Assembly (NCBI RefSeq): GCF_040932435.1
Contig: NZ_JBFQGA010000010.1
Location: 1-64,000, forward strand
Origin: Kluyvera sp040932435
GTDB lineage: Bacteria; Pseudomonadota; Gammaproteobacteria; Enterobacterales; Enterobacteriaceae
Direction of reading: 5' to 3'
Length of the DNA: 64,000 bases
A program made the translations under genes and the position numbers. Below the pieces are notes generated by a model. It was given only the letters and a program-made list of their open reading frames with translations. It did not search any database and had not been told where the DNA came from. Positions 50,407 to 60,393 of the stretch are shown in pieces. Numbering within the stretch: position 1 is the stretch's first letter; each line of letters begins with the position of its first letter.

Positions 50407-51462
50407 TCATTTATCGGTCTCTGAAAAGTTTTTACGCGTTTTTACCTGCGCCATACTGTCCAGAATGTGGTGATAGTTTTCAAAGCGCGTTTCGGCAATC
50501 TTGCCATTTTCTACGGCTTCTCGGATAGCGCAGCCAGGATCGGCATCGTGTTTACAGTCGCGGTATTTGCACCGACCAAGGTAGTCATGGAATTCGACAA
50601 ATCCATGGGTCACTTGTTCCGGCTCGAGATGCCACAGACCAAATTCACGCACTCCTGGGGAGTCAATCACGTCGCCGCCATGCGGGAAGTGGTACAGACG
50701 AGCTGCCGTGGTGGTGTGCTGTCCTAGGCCCGAAACGTTGGAGACGTCGTTGGTCAGGATGCTGTCGTCGCTCAGTCCTAGCAGCGCATTCAGCAGGCTG
50801 GATTTGCCGACCCCTGACTGCCCAGCAAAAATGCTGATGCGGTTGGTGAGTGCTTCTTCCAGCGGTTTTAGGCCATCTTGAGTATGGCTTGATGCCATCA
50901 GAACGCGATAACCGATGTTGCGGTAGATATCCATCTGCTCATTGACGAACGCCATGCCTTCTTCGTCCAGCAGGTCTATCTTGTTTAATACCAGCAGCGG
51001 CTCAACGTTAAGCGTTTCGCAGGCGACCAGGTAGCGGTCGATAATGTTCAGCGACAACTCTGGCAGAATGGCGGATACAATAACGATCTGATCGATATTG
51101 GCGGCAATGGGTTTTACGCCGTCGTAGAAATCAGGGCGCGTCAGTACGGAGGTGCGTTCGTGCACGGCCTCCACGATGCCTTTAACGCGAACGCCCTCTG
51201 CGGCGGCTTTACCCGGACGCCAGACGACGCGGTCACCGGTGACCAGCGAGCGGATTGTGCGACGAATGTTGCAGCGGTGGGTTTCTCCATCGGCGGATTC
51301 AACGTCGGCATGCATGCCAAAACGGCTAATGACGATCCCTTCAGCGGCTTCGCCAAACAGGTTATCGTCGTAATCTGGCTTCTCCGCAGTGGTGGTAAGA
51401 CGGCGCTGGTGGTTGGCTGATACTCGGCGCTGCTGACCCTTGGAGAGTTTATTTTTACTCAA
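50407..51462 (-). CDS. rsgA: Ribosome small-subunit-dependent GTPase RsgA
   Basis: A 351-residue circularly permuted GTPase: N-terminal basic tail and OB fold, then G4 (NKID), G1 (GQSGVGKSSLLNAL), G3 (DSPG), and a C-terminal zinc knuckle (CRYRDCKHDADPGC). It helps mature the 30S subunit. The TTG at 51462 (then SKNKLSKGQQRR) is preferred because it gives the E. coli-like length and has AGGAG 9 bases upstream; ATGs at 51486 and 51495 would place that site inside the gene. It is divergent from orn. Confidence 0.95.
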   Translation of the reverse strand: MSKNKLSKGQQRRVSANHQRRLTTTAEKPDYDDNLFGEAAEGIVISRFGMHADVESADGETHRCNIRRTIRSLVTGDRVVWRPGKAAAEGVRVKGIVEAVHERTSVLTRPDFYDGVKPIAANIDQIVIVSAILPELSLNIIDRYLVACETLNVEPLLVLNKIDLLDEEGMAFVNEQMDIYRNIGYRVLMASSHTQDGLKPLEEALTNRISIFAGQSGVGKSSLLNALLGLSDDSILTNDVSNVSGLGQHTTTAARLYHFPHGGDVIDSPGVREFGLWHLEPEQVTHGFVEFHDYLGRCKYRDCKHDADPGCAIREAVENGKIAETRFENYHHILDSMAQVKTRKNFSETDK

Positions 51463-51581
51463 TCGTGCTGACTCCTGGTCGCCCATGTTGGGCAAAACCT
51501 CTATGATACACGCGAATTATTAATACTAGCTAACCCGTCACGTCCTGACGCGGCCGGTAAGACAGAAGGGTGGAAAATAAC

Positions 51582-52127
51582 ATGAGTGCAGATGAAAACA
51601 ACCTGATTTGGATCGATCTGGAGATGACCGGCCTGAATCCCGAGCACGATCGCATTATTGAAATCGCGACGCTGGTGACCGATGCACAGCTGAATATTCT
51701 GGCTGAAGGGCCAACCATCGCCGTCCACCAGTCAGATGCGCAACTGGCGCTGATGGATGATTGGAACGTGCGTACTCATACCGGAAGCGGGCTGGTTGAG
51801 CGCGTGAAGGCCAGCACCTTGGGCGATCGTGAAGCGGAACTGGCAACGTTGGAATTTCTCAAGCAGTGGGTGCCGGAAGGCAAATCGCCAATCTGTGGCA
51901 ACAGCATCGGCCAGGATCGTCGCTTCCTGTTTAAATACATGCCGGAGCTAGAATCTTACTTCCACTATCGTTATCTAGATGTCAGTACGCTAAAAGAATT
52001 GGCTCGTCGCTGGAAACCGGAGATCCTGCCTGGTTTTAAAAAACAGGGCACTCACCAGGCGATGGATGATATCCGCGAGTCAGTGGCGGAACTGGCTTAC
52101 TATCGCGAACATTTTATTCAGCTTTAA
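51582..52127 (+). CDS. orn: Oligoribonuclease Orn
   Basis: A 181-residue DEDDh 3'-5' exonuclease starting MSADENNLIWIDLEMTGLNP. Asp and Glu of WIDLEMTGL, Asp in the central GQDRRF region and the His/Asp of THQAMDDIRES are the catalytic residues. It degrades 2-5-base RNA fragments including pGpG, so it finishes c-di-GMP breakdown. The ATG at 51582 has an AGAAGGGTGG-like ribosome site. Divergent from rsgA. Confidence 0.98.
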   Translation: MSADENNLIWIDLEMTGLNPEHDRIIEIATLVTDAQLNILAEGPTIAVHQSDAQLALMDDWNVRTHTGSGLVERVKASTLGDREAELATLEFLKQWVPEGKSPICGNSIGQDRRFLFKYMPELESYFHYRYLDVSTLKELARRWKPEILPGFKKQGTHQAMDDIRESVAELAYYREHFIQL

Positions 52128-52219
52128 CGTGCTAAAGGGATGAATTGGCGCTAAAATAGGCAATCTGCCGATTTATCCAGCAGTTGAACGAAAAAAATAA
52201 AAAATCGCTTCAAGGGGGG

Positions 52220-52247
52220 TTGCAGGGGGAAAGAATTCTCGTATAAT
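52220..52247 (+). promoter_or_regulatory. Sigma-70 promoter of the tRNA-Gly array
   Basis: TTGCAG (52220-52225), a 16-base spacer and a perfect TATAAT (52242-52247) are followed by the GC-rich discriminator GCGCCTCCC, about 60 bases before the first tRNA-Gly. Typical of stringent-controlled stable RNA promoters. Confidence 0.85.
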
Positions 52248-52307
52248 GCGCCTCCCGTAACGAAGCAGAAATGCGAATTACGAAAGCAACAAAAATTGCC
52301 AGATTTT

Positions 52308-52383
<76 letters not shown>

Positions 52384-52411
52384 AAAATTTGAAAGCAGTA
52401 GACACACCCAA

Positions 52412-52487
<76 letters not shown>

Positions 52488-52514
52488 AAATTTGAAAGCA
52501 GTAGACACACCCAA

Positions 52515-52590
<76 letters not shown>

Positions 52591-52617
52591 AAATTTGAAA
52601 GCAGTAGACACACCCAA

Positions 52618-52693
<76 letters not shown>

Positions 52694-52941
52694 AATTTTC
52701 TTCCAAAACAAAAATACTTCCACAGCGTAATCATTCGTTGAGGTTGTTTTTTTCGTTCCTGAAATACTCTTGTAAACAGAGTTATCCACAGGCTTGTATC
52801 GTTATCTTCGCTTGCTAATTTTTTTGAGATTTTTACTGATTTAGTTATCTCATTGAAATGTATGGAGATATATCATTTCAAAATGTTAGCGTGATCGCTT
52901 GACGAAATTTGGCGTGTTGAAACGCAATGTGTTTTTATTTT

Positions 52942-52960
52942 TACTCACAGGCTGTGAGTA
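52942..52960. terminator. Small inverted repeat after queG
   Basis: TACTCACAG and CTGTGAGTA arms around one base lie just after the queG stop. The loop is too short for a classic terminator; read on the plus strand it is preceded by a T-run. Tentative. Confidence 0.4.
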
Positions 52961-52962
52961 TC

Positions 52963-54102
52963 TTAGGCGTCCCTCGGTAACCCCTTCTCCACCACTCTCA
53001 CCAAGCGCTGTTTCTTTGGTAACTGCACCTCAATGACGCCCTCATTACGGCGGGCAATTTGCTGCAATACAGCCCACTCAATGTGTTCATCGAGTAGTGG
53101 GTGCTCACCTCGGCGGCTTTCAAGCGCATTCAGAGCGGCCTCGCTCCACGGTGCATTTCCTAGGGCGACGGCGATATTACGCAGCCAACGTAAATGCCCG
53201 ATACGTCGAATGGCCGAGCCTTCGGTAATTTTGAGGAAATACGCTTCATCCCAAGCGAACAGTTCGATGAGTTCCGGGGAGTGCAGCGCTTTACGCGGGC
53301 TGAAGTCGGCTTCGTCGGTCAGCTGAGAGAAACGGTTCCAAGGACAGATGAGCTGGCAGTCGTCACAGCCGTATATCCGGTTGCCGATAAGCGGGCGGAA
53401 TTCTTCCGGGATCGCGCCTTCCAGTTCGATGGTCAGGTAGGAAATACAGCGACGCGCATCGACGGTATAGGGCTCAACGATTGCGGCGGTTGGGCAGATG
53501 GTCATGCATGCGACACATCGGCCACACTCTTCGGCCACCGGTTTATCGATAGGCAGCGGGATATCCACCAACAGTTCGCCAAGGAAGAAGAACGATCCGG
53601 CATCACGATTAAGGATAAGTGAGTGCTTACCCGTCCAGCCAATTCCGGCTTTTTCCGCTAATGGGCGCTCAAGTATAGGCGCAGAGTCGACAAACGGTCT
53701 AAAATTCAGCGAGACACACTGTTCCTGAATCATTTCACCGAGCTTTTTAAGCCGGTTACGCAACAGCTTATGATAATCACGCCCAAGGGCATAACGGCTG
53801 ACGTAACCCAGCTCGGGGTTTTTCAGCGTGCGGGCAAAGGCCGCATTGGCGGGAAGATAATTCATGCGAACGCTAATCACTCGGAGTGTTCCGGGCTGCA
53901 GTTCGTGGGGGCGGGCGCGCATCATTCCATGGCGTGCCATCCAATCCATCTCGCCGTGGTATTGTTTGTCCAGCCATGCCTGTAGTTTAGGCTCTGCCTC
54001 GCTGAGATCGGTATCGGTAATACCGACCTGCTGAAAACCGAGTTCAGTGCCCCATTGTTTGATTTGTTGCGCTAATTGATTGAGATCGAGGGGCTGTGAC
54101 AT
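52963..54102 (-). CDS. queG: Epoxyqueuosine reductase QueG
   Basis: A 379-residue cobalamin and iron-sulfur enzyme making the last step of queuosine synthesis (epoxyqueuosine to queuosine in tRNA). Two ferredoxin-like clusters are visible, CGRCVACMTICPTAAIVEP (about 190) and CDDCQLICPW (about 245), with a C-terminal HEAT-like region. The ATG at 54102 gives the E. coli length. It shares its start bases with the divergent nnr: CATG at 54100-54103 carries both start codons. Confidence 0.96.
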   Translation of the reverse strand: MSQPLDLNQLAQQIKQWGTELGFQQVGITDTDLSEAEPKLQAWLDKQYHGEMDWMARHGMMRARPHELQPGTLRVISVRMNYLPANAAFARTLKNPELGYVSRYALGRDYHKLLRNRLKKLGEMIQEQCVSLNFRPFVDSAPILERPLAEKAGIGWTGKHSLILNRDAGSFFFLGELLVDIPLPIDKPVAEECGRCVACMTICPTAAIVEPYTVDARRCISYLTIELEGAIPEEFRPLIGNRIYGCDDCQLICPWNRFSQLTDEADFSPRKALHSPELIELFAWDEAYFLKITEGSAIRRIGHLRWLRNIAVALGNAPWSEAALNALESRRGEHPLLDEHIEWAVLQQIARRNEGVIEVQLPKKQRLVRVVEKGLPRDA

Positions 54103-55627
54103 GACGGACCATACATTGACAAGAATCCCCCAAAGTATACCACACTCCATTTGGCCTGCGGACGAACTGCGACGCGCTGAAAAAACGGCGGCAGAGCGTC
54201 TCGGCCTTTCCCTCTATCAACTGATGCAGCGCGCAGGGCAGGCGGCGTTTGACCTGGCGCGGGCCACCTATCCTGACGCGCGGCATTGGCTCATTTTGTG
54301 CGGCCACGGCAATAACGGCGGTGATGGTTACGTGGTGGCTCACTTGGCGCAAGCTGCGGGGCTTCGCGTGACCTTGCTGGCGCAGGCCAGCGATAAGGCG
54401 CTGCCGGAAGAGGCGAGTGCTGCGCGCGATGCTTGGCTTGCCGCCGATGGAGGAATTCATCCGGCAGATACCTTATGGCCGCAAGATGTCGATTTAATCA
54501 TCGACGGCCTGCTGGGGACGGGTTTGCAGAGCGCACCACGCGAAAGCGTGGCGATGCAAATAGAACGGGCCAATCGCTTCCCAGCACCGATTATCGCACT
54601 GGATATCCCTTCCGGGCTTAACGCCCAAACCGGCACGACGCCGGGTTTAGTTATTCATGCCGCACATACCATCACCTTTATCGCCCTCAAGCCGGGACTG
54701 CTAACCGGGAAAGCTCGTGACGTGGTGGGCCAGTTGCACCACCATGCATTAGGCCTAGAGGGATGGCTTGCAGAGCACGAAACCGGTATTCAACGCCTTG
54801 ATGCTTCCCAACTGGCGCAGTGGTTCGCGCCGCGTCGCCCAACATCGCACAAAGGCGACCATGGTCGACTGGTAGTGGTCGGTGGCGACCACGGTACCGC
54901 CGGGGCGATTCGCATGGCGGGGGAAGCTGCGTTGCGTGCCGGAGCGGGGTTGGTGAAAGTTCTGACGCGTGTCGAAAACGTCGCGCCGATCCTCACTGCT
55001 CGCCCGGAACTGATGGCATATGAACTCACCCCACAGTCGCTTGCAGAAAGCCTGCAATGGGCTGATGCGGTGGTGATTGGACCTGGCCTTGGCCAAACCG
55101 GCTGGGGGCAACAGGCGCTGCGTGATGTCAGCAATTTCCGTAAACCTGCGCTGTGGGACGCCGACGCGCTGAACCTGCTGGCAATCAATGCGGATAAACG
55201 TCACAATCGCGTGATTACGCCGCATCCCGGTGAAGCCGCGCGTCTACTGGATTGCACGATAGCGGAAATTGAGAACGATCGCTTACTTTCTGCACAACGT
55301 CTGGTACAACGTTATGGTGGCGTCGTGGTGCTAAAAGGCGCGGGGACAATTGTGGCCGCTGAAAGTGGCGTGATGAGTATTATTGATGCCGGAAATGCCG
55401 GCATGGCCAGCGGTGGCATGGGTGATGTGCTATCGGGGATCATTGGCGCATTGCTGGGGCAGGCATTATCACCGTATGATGCAGCCTGCGCAGGGTGTAT
55501 CGCCCACGGTGCCGCCGCGGATGAACTGGCGGCGCGCTATGGCACCCGCGGTATGTTGGCGACCGATCTCTTTTCCACGCTACGGCGTGTTGTTAACCCG
55601 GATGTGATTGACGTAAACCATGATTAA
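54101..55627 (+). CDS. nnr: Bifunctional NAD(P)HX epimerase / ADP-dependent dehydratase Nnr
   Basis: A 508-residue fusion: N-terminal YjeF epimerase (about 20-225, with GNNGGDGYVVA) and C-terminal ribokinase-like ADP-dependent NAD(P)H-hydrate dehydratase (about 240-505, with GGDHGTAGAIRM and NAGMASGGMGDVLSG). It repairs hydrated NADH/NADPH. The ATG at 54101 has GAGGGG upstream. It overlaps the divergent queG start by 2 bases and tsaE by 8 bases, and begins a long envelope/RNA/repair operon. Confidence 0.96.
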   Translation: MTDHTLTRIPQSIPHSIWPADELRRAEKTAAERLGLSLYQLMQRAGQAAFDLARATYPDARHWLILCGHGNNGGDGYVVAHLAQAAGLRVTLLAQASDKALPEEASAARDAWLAADGGIHPADTLWPQDVDLIIDGLLGTGLQSAPRESVAMQIERANRFPAPIIALDIPSGLNAQTGTTPGLVIHAAHTITFIALKPGLLTGKARDVVGQLHHHALGLEGWLAEHETGIQRLDASQLAQWFAPRRPTSHKGDHGRLVVVGGDHGTAGAIRMAGEAALRAGAGLVKVLTRVENVAPILTARPELMAYELTPQSLAESLQWADAVVIGPGLGQTGWGQQALRDVSNFRKPALWDADALNLLAINADKRHNRVITPHPGEAARLLDCTIAEIENDRLLSAQRLVQRYGGVVVLKGAGTIVAAESGVMSIIDAGNAGMASGGMGDVLSGIIGALLGQALSPYDAACAGCIAHGAAADELAARYGTRGMLATDLFSTLRRVVNPDVIDVNHD

Positions 55628-56081
55628 TCGAGTGATTCCTTTATCTGACGAGCAGGCAACCCTGGACCTTGGCAACCGAGTGGCGCAGGCCTGTGTTGGT
55701 GCAACGGTCATCTATCTGTATGGTGATTTAGGTGCCGGTAAAACCACCTTCAGCCGTGGATTCCTGCAGGCGCTGGGCCATAACGGCAACGTCAAAAGCC
55801 CCACCTATACCTTGGTCGAGCCATATCAGCTCGACAAACTCATGGTCTATCACTTCGATCTTTACCGCCTTGCGGATCCCGAGGAGCTCGAATTTATGGG
55901 GATCCGCGATTATTTCACTGACGATGCCATTTGCCTGGTGGAATGGCCGCAACAGGGCACTGGTGTTCTGCCCGAGCCGGATATCGAAATACACTTAGAT
56001 TACCAGGCACAAGGGCGTGAGGCGCGCATTACTGCGGTCTCCTCATTAGGTGAGTCTCTGCTGGCGCGGTTCGCCGGTTAA
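55620..56081 (+). CDS. tsaE: tRNA threonylcarbamoyladenosine protein TsaE
   Basis: A 153-residue P-loop ATPase (GDLGAGKTT, about 35-43) with the SPTYTLVEPY and VEWPQQG blocks of the family. With TsaB, TsaC and TsaD it is needed for t6A37 modification of ANN-decoding tRNAs. It overlaps nnr by 8 bases and precedes amiB by 15 bases. Confidence 0.97.
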   Translation: MINRVIPLSDEQATLDLGNRVAQACVGATVIYLYGDLGAGKTTFSRGFLQALGHNGNVKSPTYTLVEPYQLDKLMVYHFDLYRLADPEELEFMGIRDYFTDDAICLVEWPQQGTGVLPEPDIEIHLDYQAQGREARITAVSSLGESLLARFAG

Positions 56082-56096
56082 TTTAGGGATCCCAGG

Positions 56097-57449
56097 ATGA
56101 TTATTCGCGCAAAAGGGTGGTTGGTCGCTGCGCTGATGCTGGTGTGTGCACCGGTAATGGCGGCGAGCTTGTCCGATATTCAGGTGGCGAACAGTGAAAC
56201 GCAGGCGCGTATCACGTTTAGCTTTATGGGCGATCCAGAATATAACTTTAGCCAGGATGATAAACGCAGCGTCGTGCTGGATATCAAGCAAACCGGCGTG
56301 ATACAAGGACTGCCGCTGCGATTTAGCGGTAACAATCTGGTGAAAGGCATCCGTTCGGCAACCCCTAAGGACGATCAATCGTTACGGCTGGTGGTTGATC
56401 TGACCGAAAACGGTAAAACGCGCGCGGTGAAGCAGCAAAACGGTGCGAACTATACCGTGGTATTCACGATTAACGCCGATGCGCCACCGCCTCCGCCGCC
56501 ACCGGTGGTGGTGAGGCGCGTAGAAACGCCGGTTATTGCACCGGCACCTGCTCAGCCAGCACGTAATCCATTTAGCGGTAGCAGCAACAACAGCACCGTG
56601 AGTCGTGAGCGTCAGCCGGCAATAGCCAATACCGTCACGCCGACGCCGCGTCCTTCGGCTCGTGTGAGCGGTGCTCCGGGTGACAAGGTGATCATTGCCA
56701 TCGATGCGGGGCACGGCGGCCAGGACCCAGGCGCTATCGGTCCCGGCGGGACGCGGGAGAAGAATGTCACCATCGCCATTGCGCGTAAGCTTAGAGCGCT
56801 GTTGAATGACGATCCGATGTTCCGTGGCGTATTGACCCGCGACGGCGACTACTTTATTTCGGTGATGGGGCGTTCCGACGTCGCACGTAAGCAAAATGCG
56901 CACTTCTTAGTGTCGATTCATGCCGATGCTGCGCCAAATCGTGACGCGACCGGCGCTTCGGTGTGGGTGCTGTCTAACCGTCGCGCTAACAGCGAAATGG
57001 CCGGATGGCTGGAGCAGCACGAAAAACAATCCGAGCTATTGGGCGGCGCGGGCGATGTGCTGGCGAACAGCCAGGCGGACCCGTATCTGAGCCAGGCGGT
57101 GCTGGATCTGCAATTCGGTCATTCACAACGTGTAGGGTATGATGTGGCAACCAGCGTTATCGGCCAGCTACAGCGGGTGGGGAATTTGCATAAACGCCGC
57201 CCTGAGCATGCCAGCCTTGGCGTGCTGCGCTCGCCGGATATTCCATCCATACTCGTTGAAACCGGTTTTATCAGTAACAGCGGTGAAGAACGACTGCTCG
57301 GCAGCGACGACTATCAGCAGAAAATAGCTGAAGCCATTTATACCGGTTTACGTAACTATTTTACGGCGCATCCGATACAATCCGGCCCTCGCGACGAACA
57401 GTCGCAGACCGCCAGCGCCGCGTCATCCACTAGGACACTCGTTAACTAA
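56097..57449 (+). CDS. amiB: N-acetylmuramoyl-L-alanine amidase AmiB
   Basis: A 450-residue periplasmic amidase. Signal peptide 1-22; AMIN domain (about 23-125) for septal targeting; Pro-rich linker (PPPPPP, ARNPFSG); zinc amidase_3 domain (about 197-415) with AIDAGHGGQDPG, the SIHADA segment and the Glu in VETGFISN. It cuts septal peptidoglycan for cell separation and is activated by EnvC. No C-terminal LysM repeat; the tail is short and Ser/Ala-rich. 9 bases before mutL. Confidence 0.96.
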   Translation: MIIRAKGWLVAALMLVCAPVMAASLSDIQVANSETQARITFSFMGDPEYNFSQDDKRSVVLDIKQTGVIQGLPLRFSGNNLVKGIRSATPKDDQSLRLVVDLTENGKTRAVKQQNGANYTVVFTINADAPPPPPPPVVVRRVETPVIAPAPAQPARNPFSGSSNNSTVSRERQPAIANTVTPTPRPSARVSGAPGDKVIIAIDAGHGGQDPGAIGPGGTREKNVTIAIARKLRALLNDDPMFRGVLTRDGDYFISVMGRSDVARKQNAHFLVSIHADAAPNRDATGASVWVLSNRRANSEMAGWLEQHEKQSELLGGAGDVLANSQADPYLSQAVLDLQFGHSQRVGYDVATSVIGQLQRVGNLHKRRPEHASLGVLRSPDIPSILVETGFISNSGEERLLGSDDYQQKIAEAIYTGLRNYFTAHPIQSGPRDEQSQTASAASSTRTLVN

Positions 57450-57458
57450 GGGGTTTTC

Positions 57459-59318
57459 ATGCCGATTCAGGTTTTACCACCACAGCTTGCCAACCAGATT
57501 GCTGCGGGTGAAGTGGTGGAGCGCCCTGCATCGGTAGTGAAAGAACTGGTGGAGAACAGTCTCGATGCGGGGGCAACCCGCATTGATATTGATATCGAGC
57601 GCGGCGGAGCCAAGCTTATCCGCATTCGTGACAATGGCTGTGGGATCAAAAAAGACGAGCTGGCGCTAGCGCTGGCGCGTCATGCAACCAGTAAAATTGC
57701 CTCTCTTGACGATCTTGAAGCCATCGTCAGCCTCGGTTTTCGTGGCGAAGCATTGGCCAGTATTAGCTCGGTCGCGCGCTTAACGCTGACGTCCCGCACG
57801 TCAGAGCAGCCGGAAGCTTGGCAAGCCTACGCGGAAGGTCGTGACCAAGCCGTGACGATCAAACCTGCGGCACACCCGGTCGGGACAACGCTTGAAGTGC
57901 TGGATCTGTTCTACAACACCCCGGCGCGGCGCAAGTTTATGCGCACCGAAAAAACGGAATTTAACCACATTGATGAGATTATTCGCCGCATTGCGCTGGC
58001 GCGCTTCGATGTGAGTTTCAACCTGACCCACAATGGTAAATCCATTCGCCAGTATCGAGCCGTCGCCGAAGGGGCATCGAAAGAACGCCGGCTGGGTGCT
58101 ATTTGCGGTGTGCCATTCCTTGAGCAGGCGCTGGCGATTGAGTGGCAGCATGGCGATCTTGCCCTGCACGGCTGGGTTGCCGATCCGAAGCACACCACCA
58201 CGGCGCTGGCGGAAATCCAGTACTGTTATGTGAACGGTCGTATGATGCGCGACCGGCTGATTAATCACGCTATTCGTCAGGCGTGTGAAGATAAACTCGG
58301 TGCGGATCAACAGCCGGCGTTTGTGCTGTATCTCGAAATCGATCCCCATCAGGTGGATGTTAACGTGCATCCGGCTAAACACGAGGTGCGCTTCCATCAG
58401 TCGCGGCTGGTCCATGATTTTATCTACCAAGGCGTGCTGAGCGTACTACAGCAGCAGTTGGACACGCCTCTGCCGCTGGGTGATGAAGACGAACCCGCGC
58501 CGCGCCAGCTTCCGGAGAACCGCATTGCCGCCGGACGCAACCAGTTCGCTGAGCCTGCGGCCGCCGGCGAACCGGCAGCGCCTCGCTATCAGACGTCGGC
58601 CGGTGAATCCAGTCCACGTGCAGGCACCGGCGGTGGCGCGAGTTGGCCGAATGCGCAGCCCGGCTACCAAAAACAGCAGGGTGCGCTCTATCGCCAACTG
58701 CTCAATACGCCAGTCAGCCGTCCAGAACCGTCGAAACCGGCGGTGGAAAACCTGGCGGGGCATAGCCAGAGCTTTGGCCGCGTATTGGCGATTATGGCCG
58801 AGAAGTGTGCGTTGCTAGAGCGCAATGGCAAGCTCTATCTGTTGGCTTTATCGGTTGCTGAACGTTGGCTGCGCCAGGCGCAGTTGACGCCGGGCGATGC
58901 GGCCATTTGCGCGCAGCCGCTGCTTATCCCGCTGCGTCTTAAAGTGACAGAGGCGGAAAAGCAAACGCTGGAAAGCGCCCGCGAGACGTTGAACGCGCTG
59001 GGTATTGAAATATTGCTTGAAGGCCAGCATGCGACGATTCGCGCGGTGCCTTTACCCTTACGCCAACAAAATTTACAAATCTTGATTCCTGAACTGATAG
59101 GCTACTTGGTGGGTCAAACCCATGTCGATGCTGGCAATGTTGCCCAATGGTTAGCCCGTAATTTGACGAGCGATCACGCGCAGTGGAATACCGCGCAGGC
59201 GATTGCCATGCTGGCAGATGTGGAACGTCTTTGCCCGCAGCTGGTCAAAGCACCACCGGGTGGCCTGTTGCAACCTGTTGATTTAGATTCTGCGATGAAT
59301 GCCCTAACAAATGAGTGA
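57459..59318 (+). CDS. mutL: DNA mismatch repair protein MutL
   Basis: A 619-residue GHKL ATPase: NSLDAGAT (about 33-40), IRDNGCGI (about 59-66) and GFRGEALASI (about 93-102) form the ATP site. A variable Pro/Gly/Ala-rich linker (about 345-435) joins the C-terminal dimer domain. There is no DQHAx2Ex4E metal motif, as expected for a species with MutH. It links MutS to MutH and UvrD. It overlaps miaA by 8 bases. Confidence 0.98.
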   Translation: MPIQVLPPQLANQIAAGEVVERPASVVKELVENSLDAGATRIDIDIERGGAKLIRIRDNGCGIKKDELALALARHATSKIASLDDLEAIVSLGFRGEALASISSVARLTLTSRTSEQPEAWQAYAEGRDQAVTIKPAAHPVGTTLEVLDLFYNTPARRKFMRTEKTEFNHIDEIIRRIALARFDVSFNLTHNGKSIRQYRAVAEGASKERRLGAICGVPFLEQALAIEWQHGDLALHGWVADPKHTTTALAEIQYCYVNGRMMRDRLINHAIRQACEDKLGADQQPAFVLYLEIDPHQVDVNVHPAKHEVRFHQSRLVHDFIYQGVLSVLQQQLDTPLPLGDEDEPAPRQLPENRIAAGRNQFAEPAAAGEPAAPRYQTSAGESSPRAGTGGGASWPNAQPGYQKQQGALYRQLLNTPVSRPEPSKPAVENLAGHSQSFGRVLAIMAEKCALLERNGKLYLLALSVAERWLRQAQLTPGDAAICAQPLLIPLRLKVTEAEKQTLESARETLNALGIEILLEGQHATIRAVPLPLRQQNLQILIPELIGYLVGQTHVDAGNVAQWLARNLTSDHAQWNTAQAIAMLADVERLCPQLVKAPPGGLLQPVDLDSAMNALTNE

Positions 59319-60261
59319 TGTAACCGAGGCGAGCCTGCCTAAGGCAATTTTTTTAATGGGACCAACCGCTTCGGGCAAGACGGCGCTGGCAATTGAGTTA
59401 CGTAAAGTTTTGCCAGTAGAGTTGATTAGTGTTGATTCCGCCCTTATTTATCGAGGGATGGACGTCGGTACAGCCAAGCCGACCGCGGAAGAGCTGCATG
59501 CGGCACCGCACCGGCTGTTGGATATTCTCGATCCGTCGCAGGCCTATTCGGCGGCGGATTTTCGTCGTGATGCGTTAGCGCAGATGGCGGAGATCACCGA
59601 AGCAGGGAGAATTCCCCTGTTGGTCGGTGGCACCATGTTATATTTCAAGGCGTTACTTGAAGGGTTATCACCGCTGCCTTCAGCCGACCCGGAAGTCCGG
59701 GCGCGAATTGAACAGCAGGCGGCAGAGCAGGGATGGATGGCGCTGCATCAGCAGCTGCGGGAGATAGACCCCGTTGCCGCCGAGCGTATTCATCCAAATG
59801 ATCCGCAAAGACTTTCCCGAGCACTGGAAGTTTTTTTCATTTCGGGTAAAACTTTAACGGAGCTGACACAAACGTCAGGAGACGCTCTACCCTACAAGGT
59901 GCATCAGTTCGCCATCGCCCCGGCGAGCCGTGAACTGCTCCATCAACGCATTGAGCAGCGTTTTCATCAGATGTTAGCTTCAGGTTTTGAAGCAGAAGTG
60001 CGGGCGCTTTTTGCCCGTGGAGATTTGCATACGGATATGCCTTCCATTCGTTGTGTGGGATATCGCCAGATGTGGTCATACCTTGAAGGCGAGATTTCTT
60101 ACGATGAAATGGTTTATAGAGGAGTTTGTGCCACGAGACAGCTAGCGAAACGCCAGGTGACGTGGTTACGCGGTTGGGAAGGTGTTCATTGGTTAGATAG
60201 TGAGCAGCCAGAGCAGTCGTTTAGCCAGGTAATGCAGGTAGTGGGTGCTAGTAACGACTGA
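59311..60261 (+). CDS. miaA: tRNA dimethylallyltransferase MiaA
   Basis: A 316-residue enzyme with the P-loop GPTASGKTALAIEL (about 17-30), the DSALIYRGMDVGTAKP signature and the GGTMLYFKALLEGLS block. It adds the isopentenyl group to A37 of UNN-decoding tRNAs, including tRNA-Phe encoded in this window. Its start lies inside mutL (ATGAGTGATG). hfq follows after 132 bases. Confidence 0.98.
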   Translation: MSDVTEASLPKAIFLMGPTASGKTALAIELRKVLPVELISVDSALIYRGMDVGTAKPTAEELHAAPHRLLDILDPSQAYSAADFRRDALAQMAEITEAGRIPLLVGGTMLYFKALLEGLSPLPSADPEVRARIEQQAAEQGWMALHQQLREIDPVAAERIHPNDPQRLSRALEVFFISGKTLTELTQTSGDALPYKVHQFAIAPASRELLHQRIEQRFHQMLASGFEAEVRALFARGDLHTDMPSIRCVGYRQMWSYLEGEISYDEMVYRGVCATRQLAKRQVTWLRGWEGVHWLDSEQPEQSFSQVMQVVGASND

Positions 60262-60393
60262 ATGTGTACAATTGAGTCGTATCGTGCGCAATTTTCGAAT
60301 CGTAAGGTTCATACGCAGATCGCTCAGGTTGCGTCAGCGTGCCCTGAATGACGAAGTGTATAAGTACAAATAAGCATATAAGGAAAAGAGAGA

